Shown here: piece by piece, positions 47,039 through 58,576 of the stretch
Numbering within the stretch: the stretch's first letter is position 1
How the letters are laid out: every line of letters starts with the position of its first letter
NCBI GenBank assembly: GCA_021030905.1
Contig: JAGFMI010000020.1
Span: 124,001 to 188,000, forward strand
DNA: 64,000 nucleotides
Direction: 5' to 3'
Source: Pyrenula massariospora
Taxonomy: Eukaryota > Ascomycota > Eurotiomycetes > Pyrenulales > Pyrenulaceae
Position numbers and translations under genes: made by a program
The notes under the pieces: generated by a model
What the model was told of the DNA's origin: nothing
Database searches by the model: none
What the model saw: only the letters and a program-made list of their open reading frames with translations

Positions 47039-48986
47039 ATGACGACCCTTCAGCACAGCTTCTCGACCCTATCATTGTCCGGAAGGCAGCTACTTCAAGC
47101 GGGTAAGCCCAACCTCCACCAGCAGCCCAAAATAGAATTTATTAACTGCATTCTCAGCTCTGCTTCCACCATCGCCGGCAACATTGCCGACCTCCTGCAT
47201 CAGCACGCCATCGATGCCGACACCGCAGACCAACTATGCACCGCCGGCACAGGCCAAGCAAAGGAAGCCTGGCTCAAAAAGACCGGCAAAAAGGGAGAAA
47301 CCGTCGGCGAATGGTTCATCAACGAAGAGTAAGCTCCATCACCAAGCCCACAATATCCCAACCCACTAACCTCCGCCAACATAGAGCGAGCAAGATGGGC
47401 GGGCCCGGCAGCCCGTACAAAGTCGCCGTGCCAGACACGTATGCGGGAGCGCTCGGCTTGACGGGGTGGCACTGCGACCCGCCGCTCAACGACTGCGACG
47501 TGCCGCAGTTGAGCGAGGATCAGTGCAAAGAGCAGCCGAAGCTGAATTTTGTGATGATTGCGATTGCGAATTTTGGGAATTGGTTGAGTGCGGTGCACGA
47601 GGCTGTTCAATTGGCGGCGATACACGTACGTTGAACTCCTTTAGTTTGACAAAGTCGTAGCTAGGGGCCGCGAGCTCTGAGCTTTGTTTTTATCTCTGCA
47701 AGGACCAGAACCTCCTGCTAACAGTATCGTTGTTCTTGACTAGGGTCTTGCTTATTCTGGCGACATGTTGAAAACGTTCAAGACTCAAAACCAGGTATGT
47801 CATATACCAACTACTTAGCCTGTCCAACGATACTAGAACTTATTTTAATAGGACGAGACTGCGGAAATTACCGGTGGTCTCGAGATGGCTGTAAGTTTGT
47901 CTTTCTAACCCAAGATCAAAGTCGCCAGAATTGACTTGGTAATCTCCAATACAGTCTGGTTTGGTTGGGGCTCTCTCTGCTATATTCCCTGGACTCGGGG
48001 TAGCTGGAGGGGTCACCAGCGGTTCTATCGGGATCTATTCGTCCATCCTTGGCTTAGTCAAGCCGGAAGATCAGTAAATGTGCCATGCTTGTAAAACATT
48101 GGTGCTAAAACTCTCCAGAACCTTTTCAAAATGGTCCGACCTCAAAAAATTCCTCGGCACCTGCACCGACGCCCTAAACGACGAACTATCCAAATACGCA
48201 TCCCACATGTTCAAAGCCATCCCCCAAACCATCCCATCCGGCGCAGCCAAGGGCTACGTCTCCGAAGCCACCGGCTTCCCCCAGATCCTGCGCGACGGCG
48301 CCTTCGCGCAGGAGCCCAGCCTCGCCGACCTCCCTGACTCCATGCTCGCCGCCTTCACCAGCGTCGGCATCAACCACCTCTGGGGCCCCGAGCGGGGCCC
48401 CGAGCGCGTCTTCCTGGCCAAAATTTCGCCGCACATGTACGGCGACGGGGAGGATCTGTGTTTTCTGGAGGGGCTGACGGACCTCGTGTACTGCGATGGG
48501 GAGGGCATGGCGTGGGTGCTGCTTAAGTGAGACTTTGGGCTGGATCTGTCCGGGTTCAGTGAGAATCCGGTGCCGTTCTTTGATCGTACGTTTGCGGTGC
48601 CGGGGCTGGAAGCGCTCAAGGATCAGGGGTATGGGAGGATTACGCTGGGGGCTATTGTTAAGGCGTCGTGGCGGCACCATAGCACGGTTGGCATTGGTGG
48701 GACGGAGTCGCTGGATCAGACCCGGGATCGGCTGCTGGATAGCCTGGGCAAGAATGGGGGGAAAGTGTCGATGGATGATGTCGTCTCGTTTGACCGGCCG
48801 GTGTGCGAGCTGTGGAACATACTGGAGCAAGAGGGTTACTCGAGTGGGGTGTGCGACGGGGCGTGGGGGGACAACGGCCAGGATTCGAAGGCGGAGTGTA
48901 TGGCGAGGTTGGCGGGGTGCTGGTGTGCGGATCATCAGGATAAGTGGCCGTATGAGAATCAGTCGGAGTGGCTGCATTGTAAGTGA
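47039..48986 (+). CDS. unrecognised multi-exon protein with Gly-rich hydrophobic hairpin; possible in-frame stop
   Basis: Exons 47039-47328, 47385-47625, 47744-47794, 47852-47890, 47955-48073, 48119-48526 and 48560-48986 give 524 aa in one frame. Five introns are ordinary; the last is only 33 nt (48527-48559) and starts on the TGA stop that would otherwise end the protein after 'GMAWVLLK'. Reading past that TGA gives 'DFGLDLSGFSENPVPFFDRTF' in the same frame, so it may equally be a nonsense mutation. No signal peptide is seen. Residues about 205-240 form a Gly/Ala-rich hydrophobic pair ('GLVGALSAIFPGLGVAGGVT...SILGLV') that might insert in membrane. Cysteines cluster at 'WHCDPPLNDCDV' and at the end ('CWCADHQDKW'). 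Family unknown. Confidence 0.55.
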
Positions 48987-49478
48987 GGACGTGAGGCAAG
49001 ACGATGCCAGTTGAGGAGAGCGTGGGGAAAAATGAGTCATTAGGTCCGAGTGTCGAGCCGGGAAGTATCCCTTTTTCAAATGCTTGTTCGGGAAGAAGGA
49101 CCTCAGCCGGCCTGGGCTCTGATTGTTACATGGGCGTTAGCACTACCAAATACTAATCACTTGACAATGTTGTTGCCAATTGCCCGCCCTCCCGGTGAGA
49201 CTATTGCATACCAAGCCTTATGATGTATAAACACGGTAGATTTTTGGGGCATTGAAACTTACCGTGGCAAGTCGTGGGCAAAACCCGCGTACTTGTTTCA
49301 ACTCCTTGGCTCGAGTATTTGGGCGAGTGAATGACTAGCAGATGCAAGCAGAGTTGCCACTTTAGTTGCGACTAAGAGCTGCATGTTAAGTATTAGAGAG
49401 GAAAAGCGGAGAATTTCTCCTGTGATCCAAACAAATTGAGAAGAATGTTAAAGCGGCAACGGCCTGGCTGGAATTGCT
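48987..49478. other. intergenic between convergent genes
   Basis: Holds the 3' ends of the two converging genes. No other feature was recognised. Confidence 0.4.
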
Positions 49479-50547
49479 TCAGGATCTGGCTGGTCTCGGA
49501 GTGGAAGGGTAAGGTGTAGGTGAGGAAGGAGAAGCGCAATGTAACTCAGATGTGACAATCTCATGCCCTTGTAACTCAACCCTTGAGTTCCTCCACGCCG
49601 TTCTTGACTTCTTGTCTTGCTGCGTTCCTGCATCTAGCTCTATGCGAGTTGGATGATAGTTATCGGAATGTAGCTGCGCTTTCTCGTGCTGGGTCTGGAA
49701 TTTGTGAGAGGCAGCTGGTCTTTTACGTCTTCGGAAGATAAGATAGATAACCGTAGCCATGATGATGAGTGCCGAAAGAGAGGATCCCACTGAGGCTCCT
49801 ACCACTACACTATTGGTCGGACGATTCTTTGAAGGAGGTGACGAAGGTGTTGCAGTCGGTAATACCGGCGCCGGACTTAGTTTTGACGATGAAGACATTG
49901 AGCAGGAAGCTAATTGCTGTTGTCAGACCCTCTAATCTCAAAAGGCCAGCAGCCAAGTCAAAGTATTAGACAAACCATCAGCACAGCTAGAAGACGTCTG
50001 GGAAGGCCGCGAGTCAGTAGCAGTTATAGAGAGGCTTGAGAAAGCCGATGAAATGGAAGATCCTTCAGCCTGGTACGAGTTGTACGCCGAAAAAGCGCTT
50101 GATATAGCCGATGCTTGACTCTTTATACTAGCAGAAACGGAAGGGTCAGTTACTCCCTCGCAGTAGCCAACGATCTCAGCAAGCTGCGAAGGGAGAGACG
50201 CGACTCCTGTGGTATTCGTGTTAAGTTTCGAATTTATGCAACGTTGGCAAAAGTCCAGAGCCACTTGAACGGCGGCTCCTTTCTGGCAGATGGAAGGCGT
50301 CAGACCACCGTCGCTCTCAGCTTCGCGGGCAGCATCATCTAGAAGACACTGTCTTTCAGCCTAGCTCTCTTGGTTTGTATCAGTTTAAAATCAATAGCAA
50401 CATACTGCATTCATCGTAGCATTGCGGTGGTGAGGCTCCTTGTGGTTGGCGAAGCATCAGACTGTGTCTTGGGAAACTTGCGTAGGTTAAAGAGGCAGCC
50501 CATATAAGTAAAGCGATCCAGCCTGATGGTCTAATCTTTCTCGCCAT
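49479..50547 (-). CDS. Cys-rich single-pass membrane protein, Ser/Thr-rich stalk
   Basis: Exons 50547-50406, 50338-49976 and 49909-49479 give 311 aa. A signal peptide ('GWIALLIWAASLTYA', about 9-24) is followed by 'QCYDECNDAAREAESDGGLTPSIC' and 'CQRCI', a repeating C-x3-C spacing known from fungal surface proteins. This reading depends on the acceptor CTTCTAG at 50339; nearer acceptors give stops. A Ser/Ala/Thr-rich stalk (about 90-185) leads to a transmembrane helix ('VVVGASVGSSLSALIIMATVIYLIF') with the stop-transfer RRRKRP, then a polar cytosolic tail. Architecture matches the gene at 10.7-11.7 kb but the Cys pattern differs, so they are analogues rather than close paralogues. Wall-anchored sensing is possible, not shown. 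Confidence 0.7.
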
Positions 50548-52411
50548 TGCATTTGTTATGTTGCCGCTGATAGAAAGGGAGCCTGGTACTGCCTTCGGAT
50601 TGAGAAAAACGCCAATGTTCACAAATGACTCAAAATAAAAATCGATATCAACGGAAAATGGTCCTACATAGAGCACTAATTTCTCGAAGTAGGCCCACTT
50701 GACATTGTCTTGCATGAGATTGAGGCTGTGAATCAGGTTTCTATTTCAAATCCCTAGGTCCCTGCCGAGTACAATTCCTTTTTGCCCTTCTCAAACCCGA
50801 CCAAACAAATGAGTCTGTCGGCCTGTTGGCCATCCTATTACGATAGAGAGAATCAAGCCAAAGGCGGCAGCCCGGGGTTTCGGCGTCTTGGCTGCAAGTT
50901 TTTTAGAGTGCGATTGGCCATGCACTAATAGACACCGTCGTACACACCTATGCAGCGACAGAAAACAAGGCTGGCCCCATCGCAGCCAGTCCAAAGGTGC
51001 CTTTCGGTACTCAGAAGGAGCATCCAAAAGTGGTCAAAGCAGGGTTCTCCATTCAGCTCTCCTAGGTGGGAAATGCCCATAGGCTGCTCAGTCGTGCAAT
51101 TGTCCGATTTATTGCCGCTGCGTGGAAACTTGGGGAGAGAAAGGGCTTTGCTACTGGACAGTTTCACCCCCGCACTGAGCCTGGCGGCCGGAACGAATGC
51201 TTTTTAATGTACTGTCGAGAAGGGCTCGAAAGGCTCTAAGCATGATTCTCATGATGTAGAAATCATGGTAATGCATAAATGCATTCAAGTTTTCATTGCG
51301 CGCATAGCCGTCGAAAGATTTTAACGAGCCTCTAAGCCGGGATATTTCACTGTCTTATAATCATTGGATTATCTAGAGCGATAGCAGTTGGTTAGCTCTT
51401 TAAAACGGGCTGATCCATTACCAAATACGATGTCTCTCTTGCCTAATTGACGGGTCAGGATGCTCGCAAAGCCGGCGGTGGCAAAAAGCATTTGACGATT
51501 TGCTCCATGTTCTTACCACTATTTGCCAGACTTCTTGGAGACTGGGTCAGATCTTTCAACCTATCCGATCACGTCGTAGTCAAAGTCGTCCTACAGAAAA
51601 TTTCTAATGTCAACAACGTAGACGGTGCAAGAAATTGATGCGCGTATTCGATAGACCCGCCAGCCTTCTGTGTGTACTTAAGGTAGTATCATACGTGCAG
51701 AATAATGAAGATGAGGGTGGGTAGGGGACGTGGATGATGATAGGTCGAGTGAGCAAGCTGAGATAATAATAGAGGGACAACGGGCTTTGTTGATAGAAGG
51801 CATCTTCTCCATTCTAATTAGATCGGAGACAAGTGGCTTGAGCAACTGGACTCAGTGAGAACGAGAACAGGACAAAAAAATGAAAAAGGGAGTCAAAAAC
51901 TGAGAGAACTCTATCATGTAGTAGGTCAGAAAGACAGAGAAAGCCACCTCACTGGGTACCCGGCGAGAGTGGAAGAGGATAATCCCACCGGAGCATTACG
52001 TCTTGCAATATACCAGCTAATGACACATGTGGTATAGGCGGTGTTGTTGAAATCTATGATCATTGTCTCGCATTTTGTACTTAGAGCCCGACCTTTTCTT
52101 CACGTCCTCGGACCACTCTTCATTCCATCTAGTTCTCACCCCCATTTTCCCCCATACCGTCGGTCGCCGATCCACAATAGGTTTTTAGGCATCGCAAAGA
52201 GACAGAACCTCGACAGCTTGCTTATGGCAGCTGGCAAAGGCAGTTGACTGTATCATGTCGCCCCACTCCTCTCTATGTAAAGGGATCCTTGCGGACAGCG
52301 AAGTACAAGCAAGTGAATGGCCCTGAGGCGAATCGGGAAAAGAAAAGAACCATTCCGCATCCTCACAGCCGAAAGTAACAAACCAGTGGTAACATACTAT
52401 TTCTAAGCCAC
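50548..52411. other. 1.9-kb region without a supported gene
   Basis: Only short frames without domain signals. It holds the promoter of the 49.5-50.5 kb gene on its left side and the 3' region of the first F-box-like paralogue on its right. Confidence 0.4.
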
Positions 52412-53338
52412 TCAATGATTCTCAGTAGCATCTACCCTAGGGTAGACCTGTTTAAACTAGAGTCTATTATTAGAATTTCAATTCGGTTAACCATTGAGAA
52501 ACACGGGTCTTACCGCAGTGCCTGCCTCCTCGCCATCTGCGAGCAACTTCATGGCGGAGCTGAGGACCCCGCTCCCTTCTTCACCAGTGCTGTACCACAA
52601 CACTGTCTGATGCACAAATATCTTCTTTAGGCTTGGGTGTCCATCGATCAAATCACTTCCGAGCTGCAAGAATAGAGTATTCGCCTCGTTTTCGTGGTAA
52701 GGACCTGTGCAAAGCGGTTCAACTCTTCGTAGCTGAGGGAACGCATAGAAGTTTAGCCATGGAGTAAGTCTGTCGTTGAGGTATGAATCGAGATAATAGA
52801 CGAATTGCACGCTAAGGTATCGAACGTATAGTGCGCCGTTCTTCGATGCTAGCTCCCCAACGGCGCTTTTTTGCGCTGAAAGTGTGTCTGAGCATGGAGT
52901 GAGATAATTCTTTGAGTATAGTATTGGAAGAGCTTCGTCATAGATTTGTTGGCATGTTGCCAACAAATCAGAGGAAAAGTGTTGATCACGCGCAAGGAAA
53001 GCCGGCCGTGAGAGGTGTCTGCTGAATGTATGCGGGGAAGTCACTTCGTCTAGCCTTCGCAAAGGGACATGTCCTTCCCAATTAACGAGTAGTTGTTGAG
53101 AAATATCTTGTTTTCGAGCAAGAGAATGCTTGCATTTTCCAATATGCATCTCAACGCGACGAGCTGGGTCCAACATCACCTCACTTATCGCTTGGCCGGT
53201 TTCGCTGATGGTATACCGCGTCCTAAGAAGTTTTGGGTGTGCACCGCCGGCGACAAGAACAAGCTTGTAGATCTCTTCCCGGATTTCAAACGGTACTGTC
53301 AGGAGGCCGAGCTTCTCAGAGGTCATGGCAGAAGTCAT
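52412..53338 (-). CDS. F-box-like family paralogue A
   Basis: Exons 53338-52514 and 52456-52412 (57-nt phase-0 intron, GTAAGA...TCTAG) give 289 aa. An ATG seven codons further upstream (53359) is an alternative start. The N-terminal motif is 'LTVPFEIREEIYKLVL'; the family's second block is 'LLATCQQIYDEALPILYSKN' (about 125-145), then 'FPQLRRVE' and 'LIDGHPSLKKIF'. The coding end reads 'LLADGEEAGTA', splicing to 'FKQVYPRVDATENH'. Without splicing it would end 'GTAVRPVFLNG', but the same donor and the same downstream peptide pattern recur in the three neighbours, so the intron is favoured. Function is unknown; the family resembles fungal F-box-associated proteins. Confidence 0.75.
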
Positions 53339-54085
53339 TAGACCTATGAAAATTAGCATTCATGCCGCCCATGTGTCAAATGACTCACTGAGCTGGATTA
53401 GAAGCCATCTCAACCCCACCGCTGTCGACAGATAGATATTTGCTGAGACCTTGAATCTAGAGTTTTAAAGCTTCTTGGAATTAGTACGTGTTGGCGCTAA
53501 TGACAATGACTTTGCGGAGTATGTGGGAGAGTAAGGGAGAGAGTCAAAGGCGGGATGGAAGAAAATTTAAATTTTAGTATCGCGTATGGTCTTTTATAGG
53601 TCATCATAAAAAGAAGGCGCGACTAGTGATCTGTCACATGACGCTGGTGAACGTTGGGGGAAATTGTGGTGAATTTGTGGTGAGTTGGGTCGGCTAAGAG
53701 TGCTTAGATTGTAGAGGTACGGCTTGATAGGTGATGTGAAGCTCGAGAAGAGTTCTGAATGATACCATCAGAATCTCTGGAGAGCTGACCTTAAAAGGAG
53801 TCAAAAAGTCTTAGAGCACCTTTCAAGTAAATTTCGTGACTTTTGGGAGCTATCTAAGCATAGTATGACCTTGAAGCTACAAAAGTGGAAAAGAGCCCGT
53901 TTAGAGACGATATGTCCACTGTAATCCTCAGCGATGTCGATTTCTAACTATGTAACGCAATGACACGCCCAAGACTTATATTCTTATCAGAGTCATACCC
54001 TCCTATAGAAGTAGCATAGGCTTTTGGAATCTTTCCTTCAATACTTTCTGTACCCAATTTACCAGTATTGTCTACTTTCACCATT
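53339..54085. other. spacer between paralogues A and B
   Basis: Contains the promoter of paralogue A and the 3' region of paralogue B. No additional gene or degenerate copy of the family was seen. Confidence 0.4.
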
Positions 54086-54957
54086 TCATTCGTCGACGTC
54101 GATGGACTCAGGATAGACCTTCTTGTACTGTCACCCAGTGTTAGTAACCCACGATATTCAAGAACACTCTTGAATCTTACCGCAGTACCTGATTTCTCGC
54201 CCTTCGCAAGCAGAATAATCTTAGACATTGTACCTGAGTCATTTTCACTACATTCATAGCGATAGATCTTGCTCAGAGAAGGATGGCCGTCGATCAATCT
54301 CTGACCAATCTCTCTCATGACTAATGCGGTACTGCTTTTTGGATGCCAGACTTCGAAGGTTTGAACTCGTCGTAGGTGAGGTAAGCCGCTCAAAAAGCTT
54401 ATTACCCTTTCCATCAACAAGCGGCCCCTATTAGACTCCGAACTGAACGCTACGTCGATATCGATATACCGAATATGCGTTCGATTTGCCTGACCGATAT
54501 CTCTGATTAAGTAATGGAGTGAGTTTCGCAGTACTGCCTTTCCAGTATAGCAGCATAGACAGGGAGTGAAAGCATGGAGGGAGTACATTATCGGCTTTGC
54601 CTCATGGTGAATAAGGCGACACGTAGACAACAGCGTTGGAAAGGTTGAAAGGCACACTCCTTTTTCATGGGTTACATAGCCAGTGTGGACTAAAGCCAGT
54701 CGATAAGGATTGAAGGTAATCACCGTCTCATTTGGTCGAGATTGATCTTTGTCCTCGATGAGTAGATCTTGTTGATCTGAGTTACAAAACTCAGTAAGAA
54801 GAACCATCTCGTATATCTGCATTCCGATCTCAGGTTGTACAGAGAGGAATCTAGACTCCGAGGAGCCTTGAAAACTAGAAGTTGTCATCGTTAGTACATC
54901 ATCGTCTGGTGCGGAAGCTGATGTATACCTAGCATAGTCGCTATTCGATGCCTGCAT
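54086..54957 (-). CDS. F-box-like family paralogue B
   Basis: Exons 54957-54181 and 54127-54086 (53-nt phase-0 intron) give 272 aa. Motif 1 is 'LSVQPEIGMQIYEMVLL', where the usual Pro-x-Glu-x-Arg has Gly-Met instead of Arg. Motif 2 is 'LLSTCRLIHHEAKPIMYSLHAF'. These are followed by 'LPHLRRVQ' and 'LIDGHPSLSKIY'. The end of exon 1 is 'LLAKGEKSGTA' and exon 2 is 'YKKVYPESIDVDE', the same layout as paralogues A and D. Without splicing a longer, low-complexity tail to 53944 would result. Its N-terminal extension (about 35 residues) is longer than in the others. Function unknown. Confidence 0.75.
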
Positions 54958-56901
54958 TTTGCAGATGTTGCCAGGGGTATCTTAGCACAGATCGTCTTGC
55001 GTTGCGTTGTGAGCGATTGTGGGTGAGGTTATCGGATTGTGTAGGAAGTCTAAAAGTCCTCTATATGGAGAGTTTAAATACCGTTTCCTAGAGAGAAGGC
55101 AAGCTCCTATGGCCCAACCATATTACCCGCAGTACCTGAACGATGTCCAACTAGTCTAGAAAGGAGGTGACAAGAAGGTGATCTTGAGATTTGGGAATAG
55201 CAGCAGTAATTTGCGGGTAATATCCTTACTTATTACATGTTCCCTGGCGGTGAATGGCGTATGAATCCCAAAGCCTTCAAAATAATACGGGTGAATAAAA
55301 AGGAATAAAATTGCGTCCGGCTTCACACTCTTCCCTACATCGAAATATTTTGACAGTCAAGATAGCTAAGATAGCGCAAGTATCACACTCCAATTCATAC
55401 CACTAGCGTAGCAAGGCGGTACATTTTGGCGCAGAATTCTCACAAGCAATGCTAGAGTGTCTTCTAAATTCACGTGTACGTTGCGCTGCCCTGTAGCTGA
55501 GAATGAATGTAAAAAGAGACCGCAAAGTCAGGTGAGAAAAGAGCACAACTGGCCGCCATCCTTGGGTCACTGCGATCCAAGCTCGATGAGTGATCAGGCA
55601 GTCATACGCTAGGGAGTGCGTGAAACCCCGCTCAGCTAAGCCATTTTGTTCTGATATAGATATTGCATTAATTTGAAAATGATGTCTGTACTGCTGCTAG
55701 TACTACACAGCTTCGAAGGTTTGAAGCGGCGCGCCCTGAGGATCCGCATGAAGGATAACACAATGCACTTTGGGGCGCTCAGGAGCCTCCTGAATCGCCC
55801 CTCTACCATAATCTAACGATTATTACCATCAACCCACCGCAAATTCTAAGGCCTGTAGATAAACGGCAACATCGAATATGACGCTGCTCCTATCTCTATA
55901 GCCACAGAACGAGACGTGCGTTAAAATAAAGGAAAACACGTGCAATGTTCCACCAGGATACCACCGACGGTACGAAAATGACGCCAAATCATTAATGAAG
56001 TGGTCTCAAAATCATCCGCAACCTCCCACCATATCCTTCTCCGCTGCTCAGGGGCAATCTAGGGCCAACATCACGTGACACCCTCACTCGTTCACCTACA
56101 CATTATTCTCTTATGACTACTCCTAATCTACCCCTAGAAAAATGGCCACCCTCAACCACGGCAGAGCCAAACCCAAGCTACCTACCACAGCGATCACTAA
56201 GAACCGCATCCTCACATACCCTACCCGTCGCGAACCGAGGGGAGTAAGATTTCGCTCGCAAATGGAAGAAAAAACCAATTCGATTCAAAGCTTTCGCTTC
56301 GCAGAGCTCTTAGATGATGAGCCAATGGAGGATGGCTTCTGGGTAGATGGTTGTGGTATGCGTGTGGAGAGGGAGGGTGGCGGGGGATGTTTAGGTGTAG
56401 CTGGGTGTATGGATGGATGGATGGATGGTGAAGGGGAGGGGGCTGGTGTTCCGTGGGGGATTTGGACGGGAAGTGAGGATAATAAGGTGAGGATGTAGGA
56501 TGTGGGGACTTGAGGTTTGTGGTGAACGAAGGTGCCGTGAAGAGAGAGAGGCTGGTGGGATGGGGATTGCAAGGACGTGTGGGGGCTTTGTGGGACATGT
56601 ATATGCTGACTTGGGGGGCTCAGAGACCACCAGTGAATGGTGAAATGTTCTTTGTGAAAAAATCGACCATACGATACTCGCCACGAGTCACTGAATCAGA
56701 TGAGCCTTGCAGTGAGATGATTGATCCTAAACGTATGAACTGGCAGGAAAGGAGTGAACTTTTGAAGCACTGCATAATTGAGGCCTCCGTGTAGCCGTGG
56801 TAGCTGTGTGGAGAGGCAATCAACCTTTCTCGGTTCAGTTCACGTTTCATTCTTGCCTTTTCTCTGCGCTTCTGCCTGAAGCCGTGAAGATTTGATCTGA
56901 A
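54958..56901. other. 1.9-kb spacer; one weak small-protein candidate
   Basis: Apart from the low-confidence frame at 56142-56498, nothing is recognised. A TGGA/ATGG microsatellite lies at about 56409-56428. Confidence 0.4.
56142..56498 (+). CDS. possible small basic/Gly-rich protein (low confidence)
   Basis: A 118-codon frame starting AAAATGGCC, a good start context. The first 65 residues look protein-like ('RILTYPTRREPRGVRFRSQM', 'SFRFAELLDDEPMEDGFW'). The remainder is Gly/Trp/Glu-rich and includes an ATGG microsatellite, so the true gene may end or splice earlier. No family is recognised. Confidence 0.3.
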   Translation: MATLNHGRAKPKLPTTAITKNRILTYPTRREPRGVRFRSQMEEKTNSIQSFRFAELLDDEPMEDGFWVDGCGMRVEREGGGGCLGVAGCMDGWMDGEGEGAGVPWGIWTGSEDNKVRM

Positions 56902-57801
56902 TTAATGCAAACGGCTAATGCTCAAGCTTGTGTGGGCGAGTTCCGGCTGAAAGTCTGATCCGCTAGCGATAATATCACTCCGAGCGGAGTAGGCGAGTTC
57001 ATACTAGCAAAAGTCAGTCTTGCCCCATTGAAAGGTTGAGACAAGGATGCGTCTTACAGCATTTTCAGCTTCTTCTTCCTCAGCCAGAAGCTTAATGTCC
57101 CAAGCTGCCGATATCCGGGGCTTGTACAAGGTCACACAGTTTGAAAGTACCTTACTGAGAGATCCATGGCCATTGATGAGACGCTTTCCAATGTCACCAA
57201 CAACGTCTAAACCTCTATTCTCGACGAAACCGTGTTCAATTGTCAGGCCATGGACTCTTCGTAACTGCCGTAATGACTTCAATAATGTTTGCAACTTTCC
57301 AAGTTGCGAGTCATACTCTTCATCGCGCGTGTTAAGTATCAAAGGAAGCTGTAAGTATTGGAGATGGTTTTTGAAGACCGCGTTGTCCATAACGTCCCAA
57401 CTGCCTATTACGTCGAATCGAAACCGGCAACGACACGGCTGGAAAATATTGACAGAGTAGAGAACAGGTATCGCTTCAGTATATATGCTCTTGCAAGTAA
57501 ATAGCATCTGGGTGAAACCAGAATTTTTGGGTCTGTTGCATTGTCTCTGATGAACATTGTGTATGCGCCAGGTATTGAAATCAATATCGACAATTTCTGA
57601 GCCTCGTTTCTGAAACCTATTGTGTAGAAGAAGACCATCTTTCTCATAATAAAGCAAGTCCTGAGACGAGGATATATCGTCCAATTCGGCGCAGGTCTTA
57701 CTGAAGATTATTTCGTAAATCATCAAGCGGATCTCAAGCGGCAGAGAGAGGAAAGCAAATCTCGGTTTCGCAATCAACGTCCGGCTAACAGCGCTCAACA
57801 T
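56902..57801 (-). CDS. F-box-like family paralogue C
   Basis: Exons 57801-57058 and 57003-56902 (54-nt phase-0 intron, GTAAGA...TGCTAG) give 281 aa. Motif 1 is 'LSLPLEIRLMIYEIIF' and motif 2 'MLFTCKSIYTEAIPVLYSVNIFQPC'. They are followed by 'LRQLRRVH' and 'LINGHGSLSKVL'. The exon-1 end 'LLAEEEEAENA' is the most diverged version of the family's GE-x-GTA block; exon 2 starts 'YELAYSARS' and has a longer tail ending 'SISRLH'. The intron position is identical to paralogues A, B and D. Intronless reading would stop on the acceptor TAG itself. Function unknown. Confidence 0.75.
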
Positions 57802-58576
57802 TCTTCGTATTTGTTTTCCCGTGCCAAGTCAAGACCTACGGTTCCCCGATGTCTACCATCATAAATTGTAAGAAGCGTTTCCAACCTAGATGCCGGATCT
57901 TGAGCAGATGGCAGGGAGATCGGAAAGAGGCAGAGAATGCTCGAGCGCTGTTTGCTGCGAATGAAAAGGCTCAAGTGAGAGTGCGTGGCGCGCCGCCAGA
58001 AAGGATATTCGTGGTTAGGTAAATACGGCCTAAGCAGTGGAGTGAGGAAAAGGTGAAAAATTTTTCACACAAGAAGCTGGAGCTTTGCACAGAAAGGGCT
58101 TTAGCGAGCGCTGTCTGGATGACTCATACATCATTCTGTCATGTAGAAGGGGTGCAAATGGCGACGAAGCGGACATTGGCATCGCGTCATGGTTTACGCA
58201 AAAGCAGGCGTGATCGCTCTTGTAAATATTTATTTTGAGAAAGACGCGTCAGAGCAAACTTGAAAGCAGTTTAAGATGAGATCTCAACGTACAGCTGGCT
58301 TCAACTTAATTTGGACTGCTAGAATAATTTATTGACAAACTTTTGATTGACTTTTGGTTGCTCCGGTGCAGTATGCCTCTCAGGCTTGCTTATTACGGCC
58401 TTTGCAGACTGCTGATGGAGCAAATGGTGAGATGAGAGTTTCTGGCCTGTTCTTCACATGGCCGACATGCTGAGAACATGCATGAATGAGAACAACTTTA
58501 CCTTCCATTCTATTACAGAACGCAGCTAGGCTGCGGATCTCTGTAGCTTCAACCTCCGGGTCCCCGAGACATCCCA
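57802..58576. other. spacer between paralogues C and D
   Basis: No further gene recognised. Short frames on both strands lack the family motifs. Confidence 0.4.

Noticed and set aside
48186-49079. 297-codon minus-strand frame opposite the unrecognised multi-exon gene
   Set aside because: Pro/Arg/His-rich low-complexity translation. The plus-strand frame has normal composition and good introns.
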